Positions 34,936-43,705 of a stretch of DNA of 64,000 nt are shown here, piece after piece. Within the stretch, counting starts at the first letter, position 1. Every line of letters starts with the position of its first letter. Source of the DNA: Ensifer sp. IC3342 (lineage in GTDB: Bacteria > Pseudomonadota > Alphaproteobacteria > Rhizobiales > Rhizobiaceae). A program made the translations under genes and the position numbers. The stretch is from positions 1-64,000 of the forward strand of contig NZ_JADYVE010000004.1 in assembly GCF_020193655.1 (NCBI RefSeq). The letters are read 5' to 3'. Under the pieces are notes generated by a model, which was given only the letters and a program-made list of their open reading frames with translations, was not told the origin of the DNA and searched no databases.

Positions 34936-35436
34936 TCAGTCGTGAAGCGCGACGATCGCTTCGATCTCGACGGTGATGTTGCCGGGCAGCGACCCGAAGC
35001 CGACCGCCGAGCGCGCATGCTGGCCCGCCTCGCCGAAAACGTCGATCATCAGGTCCGAGCAGCCGTTGATTACCCGCGGGTGTTCGCGAAATTCCGGCAC
35101 GGCGTTGACCATGCCGAGGATCTTGACGATGCGCTTGACCCGACGGAGATCGCCGAGCGCGTCGTGCATCACCGCCAGCAGGTTGATGCCCGTCAGCCGG
35201 GCATGGTCGTAGGCGCGTTCGACATCCACTTCGGCGCCGACCTTGCCGGAATGCAGGTGGCCGCTAACCTCGCGCGGGCCCTGGCCGGAAAGGTAGAGAA
35301 TGTTGCCTTCCCGGACATGCGTCACGAAATTGGCGATTGGCGGCGGTGCCGGCGGAAGATCGATGCCGAGGACGGCCAGGCGCTCATAAGGTGAGGCCGG
35401 CGCATGATCCGCTTTGTTCTGGTCCAAGCTGTTCAC
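34936..35436 (-). CDS. RidA-family enamine/imine deaminase
   Basis: A 166-residue RidA (YjgF/YER057c) family protein, the longer subgroup. It shows ERLAVLGIDLPPAPPPIANFVTHVREGNILYLSGQGP and ends GSLPGNITVEIEAIVALHD. RidA proteins hydrolyse reactive enamine or imine products of PLP enzymes to 2-keto acids. Its place beside a SelA-like PLP lyase fits that role. The GTG at 35436 follows AGGA; a TTG at 35451 would add five residues. Last gene of the operon that starts at 40102. Confidence 0.85.
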   Translation of the reverse strand: MNSLDQNKADHAPASPYERLAVLGIDLPPAPPPIANFVTHVREGNILYLSGQGPREVSGHLHSGKVGAEVDVERAYDHARLTGINLLAVMHDALGDLRRVKRIVKILGMVNAVPEFREHPRVINGCSDLMIDVFGEAGQHARSAVGFGSLPGNITVEIEAIVALHD

Positions 35437-35472
35437 GCGAATTCCTGTCAAGTTTCTGTGCTTCTGTCTGCT

Positions 35473-36678
35473 TCAACGGGAGCTGAAGCCGTGACTATGA
35501 TCGGGGCATTCGACATGCTGCGGCTGATAGCGGTTGGCCGCGACGAAGTGGTTGCCCATCACCGCAAAACGCGGCTCGAAAAGGCGGCTGAGATGGGCCT
35601 CGGCGCCGAGTGAATCGAAGACCTTCAGGTCAGAATCGACCAAGTCGAAAATGGTGAATTCCGCGCGAGCGCCGATGCCCAGCAGGTCGTCCATTGGCAG
35701 GCGGATGACCGAGGCCGGCGCATGGGTCACCGCCTCGACGACCTTTTCGAAGGGCATGCCAACGCTTAAGAGCTTCGACATGGTCGTGCCAAGGTCCCAC
35801 ACCGACTGGTTCATGCTGCGCAGATGCACGTCAGTGGAGATAGAAAAGGGCATGAGGCCGCGTTCGATCGCAACCTCGGCAACGCGGAAGGAGAACGAGG
35901 CGCCGCCGTGGCCGATGTCGAGGCGTATGCCTTCACCGGCGCAGCGTTCCGCGAGCGTAAACAGATCCTCGTCCTCGATGATGCTGCTGCCTGCCTTGCC
36001 GTTGAAGCAGTGTGTGACGATGTCACCAGGTCCGAGGATTTCGAGCACTTCGTCGTAAAGGGCCGGCGGCTCGCCGACATGCACCATCATCGGAATCTTC
36101 AGAATCTTGGCGATCTTCTTGCCCAGCTTGACCGGTGTCACGCCCCAGGAACCGGTAATGACGTGGCTCGCGCGGACCTTGAGGCCGACGATGTGCTCGC
36201 GGTTCGCCTCGTAGCACGCAATGATGCGATCGATGTCGATCGAGCGGATGTCGCTGAGCTCGCTCACGCGGTTGCAGGCGACGAGACCAATGGAGCCCAG
36301 ATTGAGGAACGCCTTGATGCGCTCTCGCGACGGCTCGATGATATATTCGCGGAAGCCATGGAAGTTCGCCTCACCCGCCGAGCCGGCATCGACGATCGTC
36401 GTGACGCCGCGCTCGAGTCCGCAGACCTCGGGGCGCACGGATATATCGGTGCCTCCGTGCCAGATATGGGCATGGAGGTCGATCCAGCCGGGTGAGATCC
36501 AGGCGCCTTTGCCGTCGATGCGGCGTGCGCCTTCCGGGACGGAGAAGCCTTTTCCGACAGCGGCGATCTTCCCATCGGCGCCGACGAGGATGTCGACCGT
36601 TTCGACGGGCGCAGGCGCGCCGAAGGCGATGGGTTTGACATTGCTGATGAGAATGGGCTCAGCGGTACCGTTGGGCAT
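35473..36678 (-). CDS. cog3964-type amidohydrolase/deacetylase
   Basis: A 401-residue amidohydrolase-superfamily TIM barrel. The metal site is HAH (WIDLHAHIWHGGTD), a Lys suited to carboxylation (VGLKVRAS), His in MVHVGEP, His in VTHCFNGKAG, and the Asp in SISTDVH. It belongs to the group often labelled dihydroorotase or adenine deaminase but reported, as I recall, to hydrolyse alpha-acetylated carboxylates such as acetyl-(R)-mandelate. It starts 3 bp after the permease stop. In this operon it probably deacylates the imported compound. Confidence 0.88.
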   Translation of the reverse strand: MPNGTAEPILISNVKPIAFGAPAPVETVDILVGADGKIAAVGKGFSVPEGARRIDGKGAWISPGWIDLHAHIWHGGTDISVRPEVCGLERGVTTIVDAGSAGEANFHGFREYIIEPSRERIKAFLNLGSIGLVACNRVSELSDIRSIDIDRIIACYEANREHIVGLKVRASHVITGSWGVTPVKLGKKIAKILKIPMMVHVGEPPALYDEVLEILGPGDIVTHCFNGKAGSSIIEDEDLFTLAERCAGEGIRLDIGHGGASFSFRVAEVAIERGLMPFSISTDVHLRSMNQSVWDLGTTMSKLLSVGMPFEKVVEAVTHAPASVIRLPMDDLLGIGARAEFTIFDLVDSDLKVFDSLGAEAHLSRLFEPRFAVMGNHFVAANRYQPQHVECPDHSHGFSSR

Positions 36679-36681
36679 AGA

Positions 36682-37551
36682 TCAGAGGTCCTTTCTGAGG
36701 CGGGGGTCGAGCAGGTCGCGCAGACCATCGCCTACCATTTGGAGCGACAGGACCGAGAGCACGATGGCGATGCCGGGAAACAACGTCACCCAGTCGGCCT
36801 GTCCGATATATTGACGACCCGCGGCAATCATCGTGCCCCAGGTCGGGATTTCAGGGCTGACGCCGACGCCGAGGAAAGAGAGCCCCGCTTCGGCGAGCAT
36901 GGCGTGCGCGAAGAGGAAGGTGCCCTGCACGAGGATCGGCGAGACCAGATTGCGCAGCACGTGCCGCGTCATGATGTGCGGCGTCGAGATGCCGAGCGCG
37001 CGGGCCGCCTCGACATAGGGCAGTTCGCGGATCACCAGCGTGGAAGCGCGCACCACACGTGCAAGCCTCGGTGCATAGACGACGCTCAGGGCGACTATGA
37101 TGGTCGTCAGCGACGGGCCAAGGGCGGCGACGAGGGCGATCGCGAGCAGGATGTCCGGAAAGGCCATCATGGCGTCGATCAGGCGGGCGATCGGCGTGTC
37201 GAGCCTGGGGAAAAAGCCGGCGGTAAGCCCCATGACCACGCCGATCACGGTTGCAAGCGCCACGACCGCGGCGCCGACGAGAAGCGAAAGCCGACCGGCA
37301 TAGATCGTGCGTGAGAACACGTCGCGGCCGAACTCGTCGGTGCCGAAGAGCCATTGTAGGCTTGGCGGCGACAGCCGGTTGACGATCGAGAGCTTGCCGG
37401 GCGCATAAGGCGCGATGATCGGCGCGAAGATGGCGAGCAGCACGAAGACCGTGAGAACGACAAGTCCGAAGGCGACGGTCTTGCGCCTGAAGAGGCGCCG
37501 CAGGAATTTCCGGCCTTCGCTCGTTGCGGGGTTTGATACGGTGGCGGACAT
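36682..37551 (-). CDS. Dipeptide/oligopeptide-type ABC permease (DppC-like)
   Basis: A 289-residue inner-membrane permease. An N-terminal cytoplasmic stretch leads to helix 1 (TVAFGLVVLTVFVLLAIFAPII), then GTDEFGRDVFSRTIYAGRLSLLVG and the five-helix core. The coupling motif is EAARALGISTPHIMTRHVLRNLVSPILV. The C-terminus GDGLRDLLDPRLRKDL is standard for DppC. It shares one base with the preceding permease stop (TGATG). It pairs with the DppB-like protein encoded just upstream. Confidence 0.93.
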   Translation of the reverse strand: MSATVSNPATSEGRKFLRRLFRRKTVAFGLVVLTVFVLLAIFAPIIAPYAPGKLSIVNRLSPPSLQWLFGTDEFGRDVFSRTIYAGRLSLLVGAAVVALATVIGVVMGLTAGFFPRLDTPIARLIDAMMAFPDILLAIALVAALGPSLTTIIVALSVVYAPRLARVVRASTLVIRELPYVEAARALGISTPHIMTRHVLRNLVSPILVQGTFLFAHAMLAEAGLSFLGVGVSPEIPTWGTMIAAGRQYIGQADWVTLFPGIAIVLSVLSLQMVGDGLRDLLDPRLRKDL

Positions 37552-38492
37552 CAGTAGCGCACCCTTGGGTCGACGAGGAGATAGAGCATGTCGATCGCAA
37601 AATTGATGAGCACGTAGAGTGCAGCGATCACCAGCAGCGCGCCCTGGATCACCGGATAGTCGCGCCGCAACACCGCGGAGACGACGAGATTGCCGACGCC
37701 CGGCAAGCCGAAGACGGTCTCGGTGACGACGGCGCCGGAGATCAGTACCGCTGCAGTGAGCCCGATGATGGTGAGGATCGGTATCAGCGCGTTTTTCAGC
37801 GCATGCTTCATCACCACGCGGCGTTCGCCGAGACCCTTGGCCCGCGCGGTGCGGATGAAATCGTCACCGAGCACGTCGAGCATCGAGGCGCGGGTGAAGC
37901 GCAGAATGAGTGCCGAGGAGACGACGCCGAGCGCGATCGCCGGCAGTGTCAGGTGATACATGCGCTCCAGGAACGACGAGCCGGGCCCCCCATAGCCGGA
38001 CACCGGGAACCAGCCGAGACGCACGGCGAGGACCTGGATGAGGATGAGACCGAGCCAGAAGCTCGGCACGCTTGCGGCAAGCATTGCGAGTGTCGTTGCC
38101 GCCTGGTCCACGAGCGAGCCACGGCGGTAGGCGGCATAAATGCCGATCGGCAGCGCGATGGCGCTCGCAATCAGAATCGAGAACAGCGTGAGGAAGAAGG
38201 TCGGCTCGGCCCGTTCGGCGAGCGCCGACGTCACCGGCTGGTTGAGAAAGATCGACTGGCCGAGATCGCCCTGGAAAAGCTGGCCTATGTAATAGACATA
38301 TTGCAGGACCAGCGACTGGTCGAGGCCGAGGCGGCTGCGCAGCGCGGCAATGTCTTCCTGGGTGGCTTCCGGCCCGAGCATCACGGCGGCGGGGTCGCCC
38401 GGCGTCACGCGCACGATGACGAACACGATCGTGACGACAAGTGCCATGACGACGATCATGCCGAAAAGGCGCTGAAGGATGTAGCGTATCAT
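37551..38492 (-). CDS. Dipeptide/oligopeptide-type ABC permease (DppB-like)
   Basis: A 313-residue permease beginning MIRYILQRLFGMIVVMALV, the normal DppB N-terminus. It has the TPGDPAAVMLGPEATQEDIAALRSRLGLDQ periplasmic loop and the coupling motif RTARAKGLGERRVVMKHALKNALIPILT. It ends with LYLLVDPRVRY. It forms the membrane channel with the DppC-like protein. GAGGT precedes its start. Confidence 0.93.
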   Translation of the reverse strand: MIRYILQRLFGMIVVMALVVTIVFVIVRVTPGDPAAVMLGPEATQEDIAALRSRLGLDQSLVLQYVYYIGQLFQGDLGQSIFLNQPVTSALAERAEPTFFLTLFSILIASAIALPIGIYAAYRRGSLVDQAATTLAMLAASVPSFWLGLILIQVLAVRLGWFPVSGYGGPGSSFLERMYHLTLPAIALGVVSSALILRFTRASMLDVLGDDFIRTARAKGLGERRVVMKHALKNALIPILTIIGLTAAVLISGAVVTETVFGLPGVGNLVVSAVLRRDYPVIQGALLVIAALYVLINFAIDMLYLLVDPRVRY

Positions 38493-38569
38493 GGTGACCT
38501 CGAACTTCTCTCAGGCACACGCCCCATTCCGGCGAGCGTGAAGCTCGCCGGAGGGTTCAGGTGCAAGTC

Positions 38570-40102
38570 TTACTTCTTGATCGAAGCGTTCCAGAAGTAG
38601 GGCCAGGGTGCCGGAGAGACGCCATCGAGCGTCTTCGACTTCGCAGACAAGGCGTTGAAGTCGCCGATCTTGATGAAAGGCACCTCCTCGAAAATCACCT
38701 TCTGCACGTCCGCCCACAGCGCCACGCGCTTGGTCGGGTCGGATTCGGCGTTGAAGGCATCGACGGCCTTGGCGCGCGCCGGCGTGTCCCATTGGCCCGG
38801 CGCCTTCGTCGACATCATGCCGATGAGCGCCGGCTCCGGCAGGAAGGGGCTGTGGGTGATGTAGATGTCCCAGAGCGTCGGATCGGCGCGGCGCTGGGTG
38901 AGCGTCGCCCAGTCGACCACCTGCAGGTCCACGGTGAAGCCAGCGAGTTTCAGATATTCCGCCGCAACCTGCGCCATCTTGTAATGGAACTCGTATTGCC
39001 GGCTTGTCAGGATTCTCAGCGGCTCACCCTTGTAGCCCGCCGCCGCCAGAAGCTCCGCTGCCTTTTCCGGATCGGCAATATTGTAATTGCCGTCGGTTCC
39101 TGCATCGCTACGCCAGGAATATTGCGCCGGATAGAGTGCAGCGTCGAGCGCGTAGAAATCGGTGCTCCCGAAGGCGGCCGCCATCATGTCTTCCATGCTG
39201 AGTGCCGCGCGGATCGCCTTGCGCAACTCCTGGTTCTTCGTGATGCCGTTGCCGGAGTTCAAGACGAAGACCGGCCAGCCGAACGGTTGCAGCATCACCG
39301 GCTCGGAAGCACTGGAGCCCTTCACGCGTTCGAGGGATTCGACCGGGAGCGAATCGACATAGTCGTACTGGCCGGAAACGGCGGCCTCGATGCGCGTGTT
39401 CGGATCCGGTACGGGCACGAAGCGGATTTCGTCGGCATATCGATGGCGTGCACCGCCATAGCCGTTGGCTTCACCCTCGGGCGAAGCGTAGCCGTCGAAA
39501 CGTTCGAGCTGGATATATTGGTCGGCCTTGCGCTCCTTGAGCTTGTAGGGGCCGGTTCCGATGAAATCGACCATCGGCTCGGCCTGCTTCTCCGAGGGAA
39601 GCACGATCGCGGCCGAATTGTTGAAGGCGAGCAGCGAGACGAGCGGCGCATAGGGCGCGTTGAGTGAAATCTTGACAGTCAGCGGGTCGACCGCTTCGAC
39701 CCCGGCGATCGTCGCTGCGGTCTGCTTGCCGCGCGACGCTGTCTTCATCCAGCGATCGAGCGAGGCGACGACGTCCTTGGAATCCAGGTCGGTGCCGTCG
39801 TGGAACTTGACGCCCGAGCGCAGCTTGATCGTGTAGGTTTTGCCGTCGGCGCTGATGTCCGGCATGCCGGCGGCGAGCAGCGGCGTCGGCTTCCAGTCCT
39901 TGTCGAAGGTATAGAGTGTTTCGAAGATGTGTTGCGAGACAATACCGACGAGATCGGCGGTCGAGGCCATGGGATCGAGTGTCGGCGGTTCGCCCACCGT
40001 CGCAACATTGATCACCCCTCCCCTTTGCTGCTCGGCGAAGGCGAATGACGCCGACGCGACGAGCGCCGTACCGAGAAGCAATGCAAGCTTAGCTGACTTC
40101 AT
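38570..40102 (-). CDS. ABC transporter substrate-binding protein (SBP_bac_5)
   Basis: A 510-residue periplasmic binding protein of the oligopeptide class. A Sec signal peptide (KLALLLGTALVASASFAFA, cleaved about residue 23) leads to VINVATVGEPPTLDPMASTADLVG, typical of the class. The ribosome site GAGAGGAAC precedes the ATG. It is the first gene of the five-gene operon binding protein-DppB-DppC-amidohydrolase-RidA. The ligand is unknown; family members bind peptides, opines, glutathione and many other compounds. Confidence 0.92.
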   Translation of the reverse strand: MKSAKLALLLGTALVASASFAFAEQQRGGVINVATVGEPPTLDPMASTADLVGIVSQHIFETLYTFDKDWKPTPLLAAGMPDISADGKTYTIKLRSGVKFHDGTDLDSKDVVASLDRWMKTASRGKQTAATIAGVEAVDPLTVKISLNAPYAPLVSLLAFNNSAAIVLPSEKQAEPMVDFIGTGPYKLKERKADQYIQLERFDGYASPEGEANGYGGARHRYADEIRFVPVPDPNTRIEAAVSGQYDYVDSLPVESLERVKGSSASEPVMLQPFGWPVFVLNSGNGITKNQELRKAIRAALSMEDMMAAAFGSTDFYALDAALYPAQYSWRSDAGTDGNYNIADPEKAAELLAAAGYKGEPLRILTSRQYEFHYKMAQVAAEYLKLAGFTVDLQVVDWATLTQRRADPTLWDIYITHSPFLPEPALIGMMSTKAPGQWDTPARAKAVDAFNAESDPTKRVALWADVQKVIFEEVPFIKIGDFNALSAKSKTLDGVSPAPWPYFWNASIKK

Positions 40103-40119
40103 ATCCGTTCCTCTCTTAT

Positions 40120-40159
40120 TATTCCATAATTATGTTGTATGATATTTTATATTGGAATA
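40120..40159. promoter_or_regulatory. IclR-cluster operator region 2
   Basis: CCATAATTATGTTGTATGA (40124-40142) matches 17 of 19 bases of the sequence at 34011-34029. An inverted repeat TATTCCA (40120-40126) and TGGAATA (40153-40159) surrounds it, echoing the ATTCC/GGAAT arms of region 1. The site lies 20-60 bp upstream of the binding-protein start. Confidence 0.7.
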
Positions 40160-40242
40160 CAGGAAGGGCGAGATGTCAAGGCGCCTGTGCGTGGCCCCAA
40201 CAAGGTGACGCCAGTGGCGATGAGTCTGTTAAGGCTATCGGT

Positions 40243-40523
40243 ATGGTTTCTCTCAATGCAGCCAGGCCCGAGGACCTGACGGTCGGCGCGGATCATGCAG
40301 AGGTCTGCGACTTCGAACCGACGGTGCGCGTCGACGGTATCGGGCTGGTTGGTGCGGAGAGCCTGTTGCGCGGCGGGCCCGGGCGGGCAGGACCTCGTCT
40401 TTCGCGTCACAGGACGAGCGGACTTTCAGATCGGCGATGAGGGTCAAACTCGCCGCGAGCCTGTTCAATCGTGAGGCAGGGACGGACGATTTTACGCTAT
40501 CCTTTCCGCTCGAAGGCGGGTGA
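40243..40523 (+). pseudogene. Frameshifted remnant of a small unknown gene
   Basis: The frame from the ATG at 40243 reads a coherent protein (LTVGADHAEVCDFEPTVRVD, then GIGLVGAESLLRGGPG). At a G-run near 40378-40385 the sense shifts by one base (GQDLVFRVTGRADFQIGDE). At a second G-run near 40439-40443 it shifts again (VKLAASLFNREAGTDDFTLS, then FPLEGG and a stop at 40521-40523). Two single-G insertions would restore an open frame of about 92 residues. I do not recognise the family. Sequencing error in G-runs is an alternative to true decay. Confidence 0.5.
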
Positions 40524-41109
40524 GGCAACGCGACTCTGCACTATTCCGTGTCGCCTGGGCTTGGGGTTTAAGACCTCTCATGCCATTCAGTACCTTGAGC
40601 AGATCGTAGCCATCGGTCCAACGGCCGAAACCGCTTGCGACGTTGATGTGGCCCGCGTGGCCGAGATCGATGAGATGGCTGCCCCATTTCTCGGAAAGCG
40701 ATTTCAGTCGATCGAACGGCATATAAGGATCATTGAAGCTGCCGACGACAAGACTGGGGAACGGCAGCTCACAATTAGGCATCGCCCCGAAGTCGATTGC
40801 GCCGGGATGCAGCCGCTCTGTTTCGTCAAGATCGCACGGCGCAACCAGGAGGGCACTCCTCACGCGTTTGGCAACAGACCTGTCCGCCAAGGCCGCCACC
40901 AGAACCGAGCCGAGGCTGTGGCCCACCAGGTCAAGCGCTTCGTGTCTTACGATTTCCGCTTCCAGCACCGCCCGCCAGCATGCAAGCGTCGGACGGTTCC
41001 AATCCTGCTGTTCGACAATGGCGGCGGTCGGGTGGTCGGCGAGCCAGTGACGTTGCCAATGCCCCTCACCGGAGCCGAAAAGTCCGGGAACGATCAAGGT
41101 CTTTGCCAT
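40492..41109 (-). CDS. RBBP9/YdeN-type alpha/beta hydrolase
   Basis: A 205-residue serine hydrolase of the RBBP9/YdeN family. It begins MAKTLIVPGLFGSGEGHWQRHWL, has the nucleophile elbow DLVGHSLGSVLVAAL, then VVGSFNDPYMPFDRL with the acid, and a His in LGHAGHINVASGFGRW. The last 30 residues are Arg-rich and overlap the gene remnant at 40243-40523 on the other strand, so they may be an unselected extension. Substrate unknown. Confidence 0.85.
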   Translation of the reverse strand: MAKTLIVPGLFGSGEGHWQRHWLADHPTAAIVEQQDWNRPTLACWRAVLEAEIVRHEALDLVGHSLGSVLVAALADRSVAKRVRSALLVAPCDLDETERLHPGAIDFGAMPNCELPFPSLVVGSFNDPYMPFDRLKSLSEKWGSHLIDLGHAGHINVASGFGRWTDGYDLLKVLNGMRGLKPQAQATRNSAESRCLTRLRAERIA

Positions 41110-41374
41110 CTCTTCCGCCTCTCAGCATTCGCAAAGGTTCGGTCGCTGGTTCAACGACCACTGGTTGCGATTTTGCCCGGTGGCGAATGTCGCGGTAAGG
41201 AAAGACGATTTAATGTCTACAATATTTATAGAATACATTGCCGAAACAGTGCCTGACAGCGTACGGTGTCGGCGACAGCGTCAATAGACTGGCCCGAGCG
41301 CTGTCACGTATGCAGAGCGCGCCGCCACCGCGTGCCTAAGGCGTTGTGTACGTTATGAAAGCCGACGCGGCTCA
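41110..41374. other. Intergenic region
   Basis: This stretch contains an AT-rich part (about 41210-41240) that could be a promoter for the minus-strand hydrolase gene. I see no gene, repeat copy or terminator. Confidence 0.4.
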
Positions 41375-42043
41375 TTAGCGCCGATGCAGCGAGAGCCGCC
41401 CGTCACCTCCGAGGCGAGCTTCGACGTCGGCATAGTGCGCGAGCGTGAGATGAGGCGTGTCGGCGGCCGCGACATGGGCGCCGGTGATGACCGCGACCTC
41501 CGCCCCCGCGGCCCTTCCTGCAAGAATGCCGGCCGGCGCATCCTCGAACACCAGGCAGTCCTCCGCACGTACGCCAAGCCTTCCGGCCGCAAGAAGGTAT
41601 CCTTGCGGGTCGGGTTTGCCGGCCGATACGTCTTCACCGGTTATCATCAGCCGCGGCGTCGGTATCCCTGCAGCGGCAAGGCGGCGAACGGCGAGTTCGA
41701 GCGGCGCCGAAGTGACGATCGCCCATTTCTCTGGTGGCAGGGAGTTCAGAAAAGAGATCGCACCCGGAATTTCGACGATGCCCTCGATGTCCGCGATTTC
41801 CGCCGCCGCCAGTTCGCGCGCCTCATGTTCGGCGTCGACAGCGAGGCCCAGTGTGCGGATGACGTCGGCCGCGCGCACGCCGTGTACGGATTTCATCAGA
41901 ATTTCGCGATCGACGCCGTTGCGAACTGCCCAGGCCCCCCAGACCCTTTCGACGACGGCCATCGAGTTGAGCAACGTTCCATCCATATCGAACAAGAGAG
42001 CGGCGAATCTTTTCGTGAAAAGCGATGAACTCAAATGATCCAA
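41375..42043 (-). CDS. HAD-superfamily phosphatase (subfamily IA)
   Basis: A 222-residue HAD hydrolase. Motif I is ALLFDMDGTLLNS (nucleophile and acid Asp), motif II VTSAPLEL, motif III the Lys in AGKPDPQGY, motif IV VFEDAPAGILAG. The small helical cap places it with sugar-phosphate phosphatases (YniC/GPP-like). The TTG start follows AGGGGA at a good distance and no ATG is available earlier. It likely dephosphorylates a small sugar or polyol phosphate in the cytoplasm. Confidence 0.88.
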   Translation of the reverse strand: MDHLSSSLFTKRFAALLFDMDGTLLNSMAVVERVWGAWAVRNGVDREILMKSVHGVRAADVIRTLGLAVDAEHEARELAAAEIADIEGIVEIPGAISFLNSLPPEKWAIVTSAPLELAVRRLAAAGIPTPRLMITGEDVSAGKPDPQGYLLAAGRLGVRAEDCLVFEDAPAGILAGRAAGAEVAVITGAHVAAADTPHLTLAHYADVEARLGGDGRLSLHRR

Positions 42044-42147
42044 GCCAATCCCCTTTTAAGTGACGGATGCGAGCGACAGGCGCACAAGTATCGCCTTGTG
42101 CGCTGCGGTACAATGCTGGTTCACGCGTATATGACCAGAATGATCAT

Positions 42148-42810
42148 CTAGCCGTCTACGCTCTCGGCGACGAGAAAGCCGATCGGCCCGCCCGGCTTGT
42201 CGTCGTCGAAGACGGCGCAGGAAAGCACGCCGCCAAAAACGGCTCCGGAATCGACATTGGTCCGATTGCCGACTGTCCTGGGATTGCTACGGCTCGGCGT
42301 ATGGCCATGGCACAAATGCTTGCCCCAATAGTCACCGGAATGGTTCGGCGGCGTTCTGATCCAAAGCAGGATATCGTCGCCTTGCTGGTCCAGCGGAATG
42401 CTCTCGTCAACTCCGGCATGCGCAAAAATGCGATACTGGTCAACGATGATCGACGGCCTCTCCGCCATCCAGACGAGATGGCTCAAGGGTATTGCCCCGC
42501 CATAGGACGCCATGGTCTCGTCGCCGCCGTTCATGAGCCACGTGCTCATCTCGGCATAGCCTCGTCGCGCGGCCAGCAGCATGTCCTCATGATTGCCCTT
42601 GAGGGTCAGCCATTCCCAGCCGGGCTTGGTCGGGCCCGCCATAATGCGCTCGACCACGCCGCGGCTATCTGGCCCCCGGTCGATCAGATCGCCCAGAAAT
42701 ATGACCCTGCCGCTCGGTACGGCGGATTCGATACTTGCCAGCAAGGCTTCGAGCTGCGCCAGGCATCCGTGAATGTCACCGACCGCGAATGTAAGACGTC
42801 GGGCATTCAT
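42148..42810 (-). CDS. PP1/PrpA-like metallophosphoesterase
   Basis: A 220-residue calcineurin-type phosphoesterase. The metal motifs are FAVGDIHGCLAQL, FLGDLIDRGPDSRG and LKGNHEDMLL, with later His in FAHAGVDES and LCHGHTPSRS. This is the bacterial serine/threonine protein phosphatase or ApaH-like group. It may act on phosphoproteins or dinucleotides. AGGAG precedes the ATG. Confidence 0.88.
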   Translation of the reverse strand: MNARRLTFAVGDIHGCLAQLEALLASIESAVPSGRVIFLGDLIDRGPDSRGVVERIMAGPTKPGWEWLTLKGNHEDMLLAARRGYAEMSTWLMNGGDETMASYGGAIPLSHLVWMAERPSIIVDQYRIFAHAGVDESIPLDQQGDDILLWIRTPPNHSGDYWGKHLCHGHTPSRSNPRTVGNRTNVDSGAVFGGVLSCAVFDDDKPGGPIGFLVAESVDG

Positions 42811-42870
42811 GCATTGGATCTCCTGCGCTCATCCAGGTCGGCGTTCTCCGCTGGATAAGAATCGACCGTC

Positions 42871-42976
42871 GCTGCTGCATGTTTCCTTAAATCGTGGCCG
42901 ATTAAGGATAAAAACACGCAGCAATTCAAAGTGCTACAGCGACCTTTATGCATCTGGAAAGACGCACGGCGCTGTG
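42871..42976 (+). repeat. Palindromic intergenic mosaic repeat (copy B, fullest)
   Basis: The longest copy of the element: GCTGCTGCATGTTTCCTTAA, ATCG, spacer, CGATTAAGGATAAAAACA, CGCAGCAATTCAAAGTGCTA, CAGCG, then a second hairpin around CATCTGGAAAGACG and GGCGCTGT. Its two hairpins frame a conserved middle. The rest of the gap 42811-43117 shows no gene. Confidence 0.78.
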
Positions 42977-43117
42977 GGTGGGGGCTGCCAAATGTGGTGG
43001 CGCCTGTTGTGGGGCACAAGTTCTAGCGCATATTTTTCCCGAAGAGAATCCAGATTCTGAAAAGAACGCACGGAACTCAAAAGGTTACGACAACCTTCTC
43101 AAGTCGCGTGAAGCCCT

Positions 43118-43546
<429 letters not shown>

Positions 43547-43670
43547 CTAGATCAGGCACCCAGCGGCCAGTTACAAACGCCCGGATGGCGTCTTTGTTCG
43601 CTGAGTTTATCAGATTTGCGGTCGAGCCGACAGCTTCGCCCGGCGACTGATGTTCAGCCTCTTGCATGTT

Positions 43671-43700
43671 GCGCGTCTGACAAGACGCGCGGCGCTGTAG
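43671..43700 (+). repeat. Tail fragment of the mosaic repeat (copy D)
   Basis: A perfect 8-bp inverted repeat GCGCGTCT-gaca-AGACGCGC followed by GGCGCTGTAG corresponds to the last part of copy B (42952-42976). The front part of the element is missing, so this is a fragment. It overlaps nothing and lies at the 3' end of the eptA-like gene, where it could act as a terminator-like hairpin. Confidence 0.6.
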
Positions 43701-43705
43701 ATGCG

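Noticed and set aside
35473..36678. Dihydroorotase call for the amidohydrolase gene
   Set aside because: No pyrimidine genes nearby; the protein and its neighbours match the cog3964 deacetylase group.
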